Origin: Pseudomonadota bacterium
Lineage (GTDB): Bacteria; Pseudomonadota; Alphaproteobacteria; Acetobacterales; Acetobacteraceae
Direction of reading: 5' to 3'
Length of the DNA stretch: 27,811 nucleotides
NCBI GenBank assembly: GCA_021808055.1
Contig: JAKBCH010000026.1
Coordinates: 1-27,811 of the forward strand
The position numbers and the translations under genes are program-made. This document shows, one piece after another, positions 1 through 7,334 of the stretch; within the stretch, counting starts at the first letter, position 1; each line of letters begins with the position of its first letter. The notes under the pieces are model-generated. The model searched no databases. It saw only the letters and a program-made list of their open reading frames with translations, and was not told where the DNA came from.

Positions 1-1
1 G

Positions 2-568
2 TTCGGGCTTTATCTGGGCTTTGACGAGGTGCAATCCGGCATGGGTCGCACCGGCAAGCTGTTCGCCTATCAATGGTCCGGCGTGGAGCCAGATATCATG
101 AGCCTGGCCAAGGGCATTGGCGGTGGCTTCCCCATGGCAGCACTTTTGGCCAAAGAGCATGTGGCCAGGGCGCTGGTGCCGGGCAGCCATGGCACCACCT
201 TTGGCGGCGGCCCGCTGGCCTGCGCTGCCGGCAATGCGGTGCTGGACGTGATTCTGGCCGATGGTTTTCTGGAGCAAATGAACGGCGTGGCGGGCTACTT
301 ACGCGCCGGGCTGGAAAAGCTGGTGGCGCGCCATGGCGGCGTATTCACAGAGCTTCGCGGGGCGGGCCTGCTGCTGGGGCTGAAATGCGCCGTGCCGAAT
401 GGCGATGTACAGACAGAAGCCATGAAGCAGGGCTTGTTGACCGTGGCGGCGGGCGAAAACGTGCTGCGGCTGCTGCCGCCGCTGATTATCACCCGCGCCG
501 ATTGTGACGAAGCACTGACCATGCTGGACAAAACCGCGCAAGCCCTGACCATGGAGGCCGCGAAATGA
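2..568 (+). CDS. argD: Acetylornithine aminotransferase, C-terminal part (5' end outside window)
   Basis: This is the C-terminal 188 residues of a class III PLP-dependent aminotransferase; the reading frame is open to the left edge, so the start lies outside the window. The enzyme transfers an amino group from glutamate to N-acetylglutamate semialdehyde in arginine synthesis. Visible marks are FDEVQSGMGRTGK at the left edge and SLAKGIGGGFP, whose lysine (codon 110-112) is the expected Schiff-base residue for PLP, followed by HGTTFGGGPLACAAG. The stop overlaps the argF start as ATGA. The argF neighbour is what makes ArgD more likely than other class III aminotransferases such as GabT or the succinylornithine enzyme. 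Family assignment is firm; the exact substrate is inferred from context. Confidence 0.92.
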   Translation, partial: FGLYLGFDEVQSGMGRTGKLFAYQWSGVEPDIMSLAKGIGGGFPMAALLAKEHVARALVPGSHGTTFGGGPLACAAGNAVLDVILADGFLEQMNGVAGYLRAGLEKLVARHGGVFTELRGAGLLLGLKCAVPNGDVQTEAMKQGLLTVAAGENVLRLLPPLIITRADCDEALTMLDKTAQALTMEAAK

Positions 569-1494
569 GTGCCGTACTATCCTTGCGGGCATCTGGCCCT
601 CGACATTTTCTGGATTTGAAGGATTTCACCGGCGCGGAATTGCGCGCGTTGCTGGATGCCGCCGCCGCCTTCAAGCGCGGCAGCCCCAAAAAACCGCTGG
701 CGGGCAAAAGCCTGGCGATGATTTTCGAAAAACCCTCCACCCGCACCCGCGTTTCTTTTGAAATTGCCGCCAAGGAGCTGGGGGGCAATACCGTGGCGCT
801 CTCCGCGCGGGACATGCAGATTGGCCGGGGCGAGACGATCGCGGATACCGCCAATGTGCTCTCCCGCTTCGTGCAGGGCATTCTGCTGCGCACGGATTCC
901 GCCGCCAAGCTGCATGAGCTGGCGCGCCATGCCTCAGTGCCGGTGATAAACGGGCTGACGGAGCTTTCTCACCCCTGCCAGATCATGGCGGATATCCTCA
1001 CTTTCGAGGAGCATAAGGGCCCGGTGGCGGGGCAGCGCATCGCCTGGGTGGGCGATGGCAACAACGTCGCCGCTTCGTTCATAGAAGCCGCGGCGCGGTT
1101 TAATTTCTCGCTTCGCCTCGCCTGCCCTGCCGGTTACATGCCGCGCGCGGAGGTGCTGGATTGGGCGAAGGAAGAGGGTGCGGATGTGGAAGTGGGCATC
1201 GACCCGGACTGGGCGGTGGAAAACGCCGCCTGCGTGGTGACGGATACCTGGCTCTCGATGTCCGACTCCGAGGACCAGGCCGCCGCCCGTGCTTCTGCCT
1301 TCGCGCCGTATCAGGTTACCGCGGCACTGATGGCCAAGGCCGCCAAGGGGGCGATCTTCCAGCACTGCCTGCCAGCGCATCGGGGCGAGGAAGTGGCGGG
1401 GGAGGTGATCGACGGCCCGGCCTCCGTGGTGTTCGACGAGGCGGAAAACCGGCTGCACGCGCAAAAGGCGATCCTCGCCTGGGCGATGGAGTAG
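565..1494 (+). CDS. argF: Ornithine carbamoyltransferase
   Basis: Cytoplasmic enzyme that makes citrulline from ornithine and carbamoyl phosphate. The 309-residue length is normal for the family. The carbamoyl-phosphate loop STRTR is at residues 58-62, HPCQ at 136-139, a DTWLSM ornithine-binding loop at 227-232 (many homologues have DTWxSMG), and HCLPAHRG with the catalytic cysteine at 267-274. The ATG overlaps the argD stop and is preceded by GGAGG at 553-557, seven bases upstream, which supports this start and translational coupling. No gene overlaps its 3' end; the next gene starts 58 bases later with its own ribosome binding site. Confidence 0.97.
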   Translation: MSAVLSLRASGPRHFLDLKDFTGAELRALLDAAAAFKRGSPKKPLAGKSLAMIFEKPSTRTRVSFEIAAKELGGNTVALSARDMQIGRGETIADTANVLSRFVQGILLRTDSAAKLHELARHASVPVINGLTELSHPCQIMADILTFEEHKGPVAGQRIAWVGDGNNVAASFIEAAARFNFSLRLACPAGYMPRAEVLDWAKEEGADVEVGIDPDWAVENAACVVTDTWLSMSDSEDQAAARASAFAPYQVTAALMAKAAKGAIFQHCLPAHRGEEVAGEVIDGPASVVFDEAENRLHAQKAILAWAME

Positions 1495-1552
1495 GTTAAT
1501 CAGCATCGCGCCCCATATCTTTCGGCATCATCGAAAATAAGGAACCGATTTC

Positions 1553-2578
1553 ATGCAATACCGAAATCTGGGCCGGACAGGCCTGAATGTTTCACGCCTG
1601 TGCCTTGGCTGCATGAGCTTTGGCGAGGCAACGCGCGGCGCCCATGAATGGACGCTGGATGAAGCCGCAAGCCGCATCATCATTCGCCAGGCGCTGGAAG
1701 CAGGCATCAATTTTTTTGACACCGCCAACGCCTATTCCGACGGCACCTCCGAGGAGATCACCGGCCGGGCGCTGCGCGACTTTGCCAACAGAGACGAAAT
1801 CGTTCTGGCTTCAAAAGCCTTCATGCCCTGGCGCAACGCACCCAATACCGGCGGGCTTTCGCGCAAGGCGCTGTTCGCGGCGGTGGATGACAGCCTGGCG
1901 CGGCTGGGCATGGATTATATCGACCTCTACCAGATTCACCGTTGGGACGATGCCACGCCGATAGAGGAAACAATGGAGGCGCTGCACGACATCGTGAAAT
2001 CCGGCCGGGTGCGGTATATCGGCGCGTCGTCAATGTCCGCCTGGCAATTTTCCAAAGCGCAATACACCGCGCAGATGTATGGCTGGACGAAATTCATCTC
2101 CATGCAGAACCAGGTGAATTTGATCTATCGCGAGGAAGAGCGCGAGATGCTGCCGCTCTGCGCGGATATGGGCGTGGGGGTGATCCCGTGGAGTCCGCTC
2201 GCCCGCGGCAAGCTCACCCGCGACTGGGCAGAGACCACAGCGCGCTCAGAAACCGATGCGTTTCAGAAAATTCTTTATACCGATACAGCGGCCCAAGACC
2301 GCAAGGTGGTGGAGGCGGTCGCCACGGTTGCCGCCGCCAAGGGCATCAGCCGGGCGCATGTTGCCATGGCCTGGCTGCTGCAAAAACCAGAAATCACCGC
2401 ACCGATTATCGGCGTGACCAAGCCAACGCACCTCACCGATGCGCTGGGCGCGCTGGATGTGAAGCTTTCGCCTGAGGACATCGCGGCAGTTGAGGCACCT
2501 TATGTGCCGCACGAAGTGGCGGGCATACAAACCCCCGGCACGGCCAAGCCCCCCAAGCTCAGCCTGCGCCGGGTGTAG
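1553..2578 (+). CDS. Aldo/keto reductase, YajO-like
   Basis: A 341-residue NADPH-dependent oxidoreductase of the aldo/keto reductase superfamily. From memory of the E. coli protein it resembles YajO closely, for example in the N-terminus (LGRTGLNVSRLCLGCMSFGE), YIGASSMSAWQF and NLIYREEEREMLPLC. The expected catalytic tetrad is present: Asp56 and Tyr61 in FFDTANAYSDG, Lys88 in LASKAF and His129 in YQIHRW. IPWSPLARGKLTR and IIGVTKP belong to the cofactor-binding part. AAGGAA at 1539-1544 precedes the ATG by eight bases. It probably acts on small aldehydes or sugar-derived carbonyls; the physiological substrate cannot be read from the sequence. It converges with glcB, with only two bases between the stop codons. 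Confidence 0.9.
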   Translation: MQYRNLGRTGLNVSRLCLGCMSFGEATRGAHEWTLDEAASRIIIRQALEAGINFFDTANAYSDGTSEEITGRALRDFANRDEIVLASKAFMPWRNAPNTGGLSRKALFAAVDDSLARLGMDYIDLYQIHRWDDATPIEETMEALHDIVKSGRVRYIGASSMSAWQFSKAQYTAQMYGWTKFISMQNQVNLIYREEEREMLPLCADMGVGVIPWSPLARGKLTRDWAETTARSETDAFQKILYTDTAAQDRKVVEAVATVAAAKGISRAHVAMAWLLQKPEITAPIIGVTKPTHLTDALGALDVKLSPEDIAAVEAPYVPHEVAGIQTPGTAKPPKLSLRRV

Positions 2579-2588
2579 ATTCAGGCTG
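2560..2588. terminator. Possible hairpin across the convergent AKR/glcB stops
   Basis: CAGCCTG (2560-2566) and CAGGCTG (2582-2588) form a perfect 7-base inverted repeat whose 15-base loop contains the AKR stop codon. There is no strong T-run on either strand, so it is at best a weak bidirectional terminator. Confidence 0.3.
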
Positions 2589-4734
2589 CTTTGGCCTCGC
2601 GGCGGCGGCGGGTGAGAATGAACTCGGTGTAGCCGTTGGGCTGTTTCACCCCCTCGAACACCAATTCCACCGCCGCCTTGAAGGCCGGGCCGTTATAGCC
2701 TGGCGCCATCGGCCTGTAAGCGGGGTCGTTCGCATTCTGCCTGTCCACCACCTGGGCCATGCGTTGCAGCGTTGCCATCACCTGCTCCCGGCTCACAATG
2801 CCGTGATGCAGCCAGTTGGCGATATGCTGGGAGGAGATGCGCAACGTCGCGCGGTCTTCCATTAGCCCCACATCGTGAATATCCGGCACTTTCGAGCAGC
2901 CAACCCCCTGATCCACCCAGCGCACCACATAGCCCAGCAGACCTTGGCAGTTATTGTCCAGCTCCTGCTGAATCTCCTCGGGGCTCCAATTCACGCCCTC
3001 AGCCAGCGGTACGGTGAGAAGATCTGAGAGCCTGGCGGGCGCACGGCTTTTCAGCACATCCTGCCGGGCGAACACATCCACTGTGTGATAATGCAGCGCG
3101 TGCAACGTGGCGGCGGTGGGGCTGGGCACCCAGGCCGTATTGGCCCCCGCTTTGAGGTGAACAACTTTCTGTTCCAGCATCGCCGCCATCTGGTCTGGCG
3201 CCGTCCACATGCCCTTGCCGATCTGCGCCTTGCCCTGCAACCCGCATTGCAGCCCGAAATCCACATTCCGGTCTTCATAGGATTTGATCCAGGGCTGCGC
3301 TTTGATGTCGTTCTTCCGCAGGAAAACCCCGGCTTCCATGGAGGTGTGAATCTCGTCTCCGGTGCGATCCAGAAAGCCAGTGTTGATGAACACAACACGG
3401 CTTTTGGCGGCGTGAATGCAGGCTTTAAGGTTCACGCTGGTTCGGCGTTCCTCATCCATAATGCCCATTTTCAAGGTGTTTTCTGGAAGGTTGAGCAATG
3501 CCTCCACCGCGCCGAACAAGGCCGTGGCCTGCGCCACCTCTTCAGGCCCATGCAGCTTGGGTTTGACGATATAAACCGACCCCTTGCGGGAATTGCGCCC
3601 CGCCGGGAGGTCATGCTTGGCGATCAGCGCGGTGAGTACAGCGTCAATCACTGTTTCCGGTACCTCTGCGCCATCCTGGGTGATGATGTCCGTCATCATA
3701 TGGTTGCCAACATTTCTGAACAGCAACAAAGAACGGCCCGGCAGACTGAATGTCGAGCCGTCTGGTGCCGTATATTCACGGTCAGGGTTTAATTTACGTT
3801 CGAAACTTTTGCCGTTTTTTTCCACCGTGGCGCAAAGCGTGCCCTGCATCAGCCCCAGCCAGTTGCGGTAGATTAAAACCTTGTCCTGCGCATCCACGGC
3901 GGTCACGGAATCTTCAGCGTCTATAATGGTCGTAACCGCCGCTTCAAGGATGATGTCGGCGATATGGGCGGTGTCGTTCCTGCCGATGGGATGCCCGGGG
4001 TCGATGACGATGTCTGTGTGCAGATTATGGTTCTTCAGCAGCACGGAAGTGGGGTTGGTGGCGGCACCTTTATAGCCTGAAAATTGACTGGGGTTTTTCA
4101 ACACGGCATCACCAGAGGGCGTCAGCACCACCAGTTTGCCATTCTGCACTGTGTACTCCAACGCATCGGCGTGGCTGGCGTCTTCCAGCGGAAAATTCGC
4201 GTCCAGAAAGGCGCGGGCGTGGGCAATCACCAGATCCGCCCGGACAGGGTTGAACACATCGCCGCGCTCCGCACCATCGGTTTCCGGCAGCGCATCCGTG
4301 CCATAAAGCGCATCATAAAGGCTGCCCCAGCGGGCATTGGCAGCATTCAGCGCGTAGCGGGCATTGGAAACCGGCACCACCAGCTGCGGGCCGGGGATAT
4401 GGGCGATCTCGTCATCCACATTGGCGGTATCAATCGCGAATGCCGGCGGTTCTGGCAGAAGATAGCCAATATCACGCTGAAAAGCCTCGTACGCCGCCTG
4501 GTCATGCGGCTTGCCCTTTTGGGCTTTGTACCAGTCATCCATCTGCTGTTGCAGCTCATCCCGCCTGGCCAGCAGGGCGGCATTTGTGGCGGTAAACCGC
4601 TTTAGAAGCGCCGAGAAGCCTTCCCAGAACGCCGCTTGCTCCAGCCCGGTACCCGGCAGGGCCTCATTGTTAACAAAATCATAGAAAATACTGGCAACAG
4701 AAAGACAGCCAACCGGCGCCCTATAATCAGGCAT
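2581..4734 (-). CDS. glcB: Malate synthase G
   Basis: A 717-residue cytoplasmic enzyme that condenses glyoxylate with acetyl-CoA to form malate. The length and domain order match malate synthase G rather than the shorter A type. By alignment with known active-site residues of the E. coli enzyme, Glu274 lies in [16 protein letters not shown], Arg340 in [13 protein letters not shown], Glu429 in [14 protein letters not shown], Asp457 in [21 protein letters not shown], and Cys613 and the catalytic base Asp627 in [21 protein letters not shown]. All are retained. AAGGGG at 4740-4745 on the minus strand precedes the ATG. No glycolate oxidase genes adjoin it. The hydroxyacid dehydrogenase and glycerate kinase that use the same C2/C3 pool are 12 kb away. 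Confidence 0.97.
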   Translation of the reverse strand: MPDYRAPVGCLSVASIFYDFVNNEALPGTGLEQAAFWEGFSALLKRFTATNAALLARRDELQQQMDDWYKAQKGKPHDQAAYEAFQRDIGYLLPEPPAFAIDTANVDDEIAHIPGPQLVVPVSNARYALNAANARWGSLYDALYGTDALPETDGAERGDVFNPVRADLVIAHARAFLDANFPLEDASHADALEYTVQNGKLVVLTPSGDAVLKNPSQFSGYKGAATNPTSVLLKNHNLHTDIVIDPGHPIGRNDTAHIADIILEAAVTTIIDAEDSVTAVDAQDKVLIYRNWLGLMQGTLCATVEKNGKSFERKLNPDREYTAPDGSTFSLPGRSLLLFRNVGNHMMTDIITQDGAEVPETVIDAVLTALIAKHDLPAGRNSRKGSVYIVKPKLHGPEEVAQATALFGAVEALLNLPENTLKMGIMDEERRTSVNLKACIHAAKSRVVFINTGFLDRTGDEIHTSMEAGVFLRKNDIKAQPWIKSYEDRNVDFGLQCGLQGKAQIGKGMWTAPDQMAAMLEQKVVHLKAGANTAWVPSPTAATLHALHYHTVDVFARQDVLKSRAPARLSDLLTVPLAEGVNWSPEEIQQELDNNCQGLLGYVVRWVDQGVGCSKVPDIHDVGLMEDRATLRISSQHIANWLHHGIVSREQVMATLQRMAQVVDRQNANDPAYRPMAPGYNGPAFKAAVELVFEGVKQPNGYTEFILTRRRREAKAA

Positions 4735-4811
4735 GACAACCCCTTAGTGTCTCATACCCTTTCCCCCTGGTTATCTTTGCTGCAAATGCGAAGAAATGCA
4801 AGCCCTTTATT

Positions 4812-6959
4812 TTAGCCCGGCAAGGCCGGAAAACCAGGTACTTCACCGCCCATATGCACGCGGGTTGGGTGGCCATGTTTGGCCACCAGCTCCTCCCAGG
4901 AAATGGTGACGACATGGTATGGCCGTCCGCCAACACCTGGCGTAAGCAGCGCAATCTCACCGCCGCGCGGGGCGGGAGCGAAATTTTCCAGCACCAGCCG
5001 CCCCTCGGCGATGGGTACTGCGAAACGTTCGGCAAGGGCGTAATAAACCGCGGCTTCCGGCTCCACGGCAATCACGCGCTGACCCGCGGTGAGCCATTCC
5101 TCGATCAAGGCGGGATCTGAGCCACCAACAAGAAAGGCTGGCGCATCTGGCAAAGGTGCCCGTTCAGGCTCTGCTGAGGTGGTAAGCGCCTTTATCCCGG
5201 CCTGCAAAGCCTCGGCCATCGACGAAGGTGAAGTGTCTTCCACATCATGGTAATCGTAATTGCGCCACAGCGCCTCGGTCGCAGGAAGTTCAGGCCGCTT
5301 TTTCATTCTTTCGATGAAATGCTCCATGCTCCGGCACTGGTAATGCATCACCTTGGCAACGGACCAATCCGGCGTGCCCTCAATAATGCCTTGCGTCTTG
5401 GACCATTCCAGTCGCTGGCCGTTGGCCAAAAACACGCGTTCCAGCGCGACATCAAAACAATGCACATTCACCCAGCCCGGCCCAACTTTTTCAGGCCGTA
5501 CAAAGCTTTTTACGTGGCGGTTGACCCATGTTTGGGCTGAACTGTGCCAATGATAAGCCAGCGGCGCGGGCAGTTCCGGCTTCAAGATATGCCCCGAACT
5601 TCCATAATTGCACCAATTTACACCCACCTCATCCGCATCTGGAAACGAGGCCAGGAAGTCTCTGACCGTTGCGTGCTTGGAGAGTTGCAAAAACTCGTCG
5701 GCATCGAAAAAGCCAAGCCATTCAAACACGCCGGCATAGTCTGCCAAAGCATGTAGGTAAGATTTAGTCTGGCGAAATTCGTAATGCACATCCTGCGGGC
5801 CGATCGTGCGGTGCAGCCTTATGTCCCAGAATTGTGCAGCCTGTTGCAGCTTTTCCCAGGTGCCATCGGTAGAGCCATCGTCATATACGATGGCCGCATC
5901 AAATCCCAAAAGCCGATACCAGGCCAGCCAGGCCAGAATGTCGGTTGCCTCATTTTTTACAACCAGCACCACCGCCGCAAAACCGGATTGTGGCGGAGCC
6001 CCACGCTGACCCGTAAACGCAGGCACAGGCGGGTCGGGCACCGGGGTTACACCAAGCCGCGCGGAGGCACCGATGATCTCATCCCATACATTGGCCAGCG
6101 CCAGGTCTTCCACAGCATTAATGTTTGCGGTGAAGCCCAGGCGCAGTTCCTCATTCGCCGCCACCCGCCCCCAATGGTCCTGGCCATGACACTCTTTCCC
6201 CAGGCCGCGCGCCACGCGGTCTGTAAACGCGGATTCTGTGCGGAAGGCGTAATGGTGAATAAAGGCGTTGGCCTCGAAAATCCGGTTCAGTGGTTTGCGG
6301 TCATGCGCCCACTCATCGGCGAGCCTGTTGAAATGGGTATCGTCATAGTAACCCGACATATCTTCGCCCAGCACATTCATCGGGCGAATATCGGCAGCCA
6401 CATATTGATGCAGCCGGTGCAGAAAGCTGCAATCCGGCGCGTTTCTGAACAATTCGGGCTGGCCGAGTATCCAGGATCGGAACACCATCTTGGTGAACGG
6501 GTGCACGCTGGACTGACGCCGGGTAAGGCCCTTCAGCACGCTTTTGGGCGGGGTTTTATGGCCGTTGGGTCCGCAATAAACCCAATTGAACATCAGGCAG
6601 TCGGTCTTATCCTCAAAGCCGCGCATATACTCAGGCAGGGTCTGGCCCGGTGGCAGGCGCAGGAACTCGTCGAGGTCGAGAAAGCTCACCCATTCCGAGT
6701 CCCGGCCGTTATGGGCGCAAAAATGCAGCAGCATTTTCCGTTGCATTCCCTGCTCAGGAAAATAGCGGAAGGTTACAAACGGCTCCGGCCCTTGGGTGAA
6801 GGGCAGAATGGCCTCGTATAGCTCGGCCGGGTCGTCATCGTTACAGTAAAGGTAAACATGTTCGAACCCGATGGCCCGGTGATAGCTCAGCCATTCGGCG
6901 GCGTAAGGGGCCTCCCACCGGGCGCAGGCGGCGATCACGAACCGATATTTCCACGCCAT
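4812..6959 (-). CDS. Two-domain glycosyltransferase (GT2-like) with possible FkbM-like C-terminal remnant
   Basis: The ATG at 6959 is chosen because AAGGGG lies at 6968-6973 on the minus strand with normal spacing and homology-like sequence begins right there; a longer frame reaches 7133 but its extra 58 residues look non-coding. The 715-residue protein has two related glycosyltransferase modules. The first (about 3-240) starts YRFVIAACARWE and has Asp95-x-Asp97 in FLDLDEFLRLP. The second (about 325-560) starts VVLVVKNEATDILAWLAWYR, with YDDGSTDGTW at 359-368 and Asp419-x-Asp421 in FFDADEFLQL. The DxD pairs are the usual metal and nucleotide-sugar ligands. Residues about 605-715 (VIAVEPEAAVYYALAERF, TISWEELVAKHG) resemble part of an FkbM methyltransferase, cut short. 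No transmembrane segment is evident. It probably decorates a surface polysaccharide or glycoprotein; the acceptor is unknown. Confidence 0.85.
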   Translation of the reverse strand: MAWKYRFVIAACARWEAPYAAEWLSYHRAIGFEHVYLYCNDDDPAELYEAILPFTQGPEPFVTFRYFPEQGMQRKMLLHFCAHNGRDSEWVSFLDLDEFLRLPPGQTLPEYMRGFEDKTDCLMFNWVYCGPNGHKTPPKSVLKGLTRRQSSVHPFTKMVFRSWILGQPELFRNAPDCSFLHRLHQYVAADIRPMNVLGEDMSGYYDDTHFNRLADEWAHDRKPLNRIFEANAFIHHYAFRTESAFTDRVARGLGKECHGQDHWGRVAANEELRLGFTANINAVEDLALANVWDEIIGASARLGVTPVPDPPVPAFTGQRGAPPQSGFAAVVLVVKNEATDILAWLAWYRLLGFDAAIVYDDGSTDGTWEKLQQAAQFWDIRLHRTIGPQDVHYEFRQTKSYLHALADYAGVFEWLGFFDADEFLQLSKHATVRDFLASFPDADEVGVNWCNYGSSGHILKPELPAPLAYHWHSSAQTWVNRHVKSFVRPEKVGPGWVNVHCFDVALERVFLANGQRLEWSKTQGIIEGTPDWSVAKVMHYQCRSMEHFIERMKKRPELPATEALWRNYDYHDVEDTSPSSMAEALQAGIKALTTSAEPERAPLPDAPAFLVGGSDPALIEEWLTAGQRVIAVEPEAAVYYALAERFAVPIAEGRLVLENFAPAPRGGEIALLTPGVGGRPYHVVTISWEELVAKHGHPTRVHMGGEVPGFPALPG

Positions 6960-7334
6960 TTTATCCACCCCTTGGTCACCGCGTATGGCCCGCTTTGTTT
7001 TGGCCGGAAACCGGGCCTGCCCACAACCCCCTTGCAGGGCCGGGTTTTTTGGGTCATCTACGGTTGCAGGATGCGCGTGGTGCCGCACCCGGCCTTGACC
7101 CGCCGGCGGCCCGCGATGTGTCCAGAGACACAAGAAATATCACCTGGCCAGCGTCCAACACTGGCAAGTTCATGGACCCGATGACCGCATTGCCTTTTGA
7201 AATCACGCAGTCTTTCAAGGCCAAAGCCCGGTTCGGTGCCGCTTCCCCTTTCCTTTATCCTTTTCACGCGCCCGTGATGCGGGGACGCCCAGAAGGGGCC
7301 ACCCTGCCCGGCGCGCGCCGGAGTAATATTGTTA
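6960..7334. promoter_or_regulatory. rne: Divergent spacer between the glycosyltransferase and rne; probable rne leader
   Basis: These 375 bases have no convincing gene. They must hold the promoters of both divergent genes and the rne leader. Two hairpins stand out: a G+C-rich stem followed by six T at 7011-7050, and a perfect 6-base stem TGTGTC/GACACA at 7117-7122/7127-7132. No strong -35/-10 pair was identified. RNase E genes are known in other bacteria to carry long structured leaders through which the enzyme controls its own mRNA, so a leader role is plausible but inferred. Confidence 0.5.
7011..7050 (+). terminator. Terminator-like hairpin in the rne leader
   Basis: CCGGGCCTGC (7011-7020) pairs with GCAGGGCCGG (7034-7043), with nine of ten positions matching and a 13-base loop, then one G and TTTTTT at 7045-7050. 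It has the form of an intrinsic terminator read on the plus strand, yet no plus-strand gene lies upstream within the window's last 4.4 kb. It could be an attenuator in a long rne leader or the end of a short RNA. Confidence 0.5.

Noticed and set aside
3085..3792. 235-codon plus-strand frame opposite glcB
   Set aside because: Antisense to malate synthase G, whose active-site residues in this stretch are all conserved.
5784..6821. 345-codon plus-strand open frame opposite the glycosyltransferase gene
   Set aside because: It lies wholly antisense to a gene with clear DxD and other family motifs, is rich in Arg/His/Gln as mirror frames of GC-rich genes are, and shows no recognisable domain.
6960..7133. 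58-codon N-terminal extension of the glycosyltransferase
   Set aside because: The extension crosses a terminator-like hairpin and has no family similarity; a good ribosome binding site sits directly before the internal ATG at 6959.
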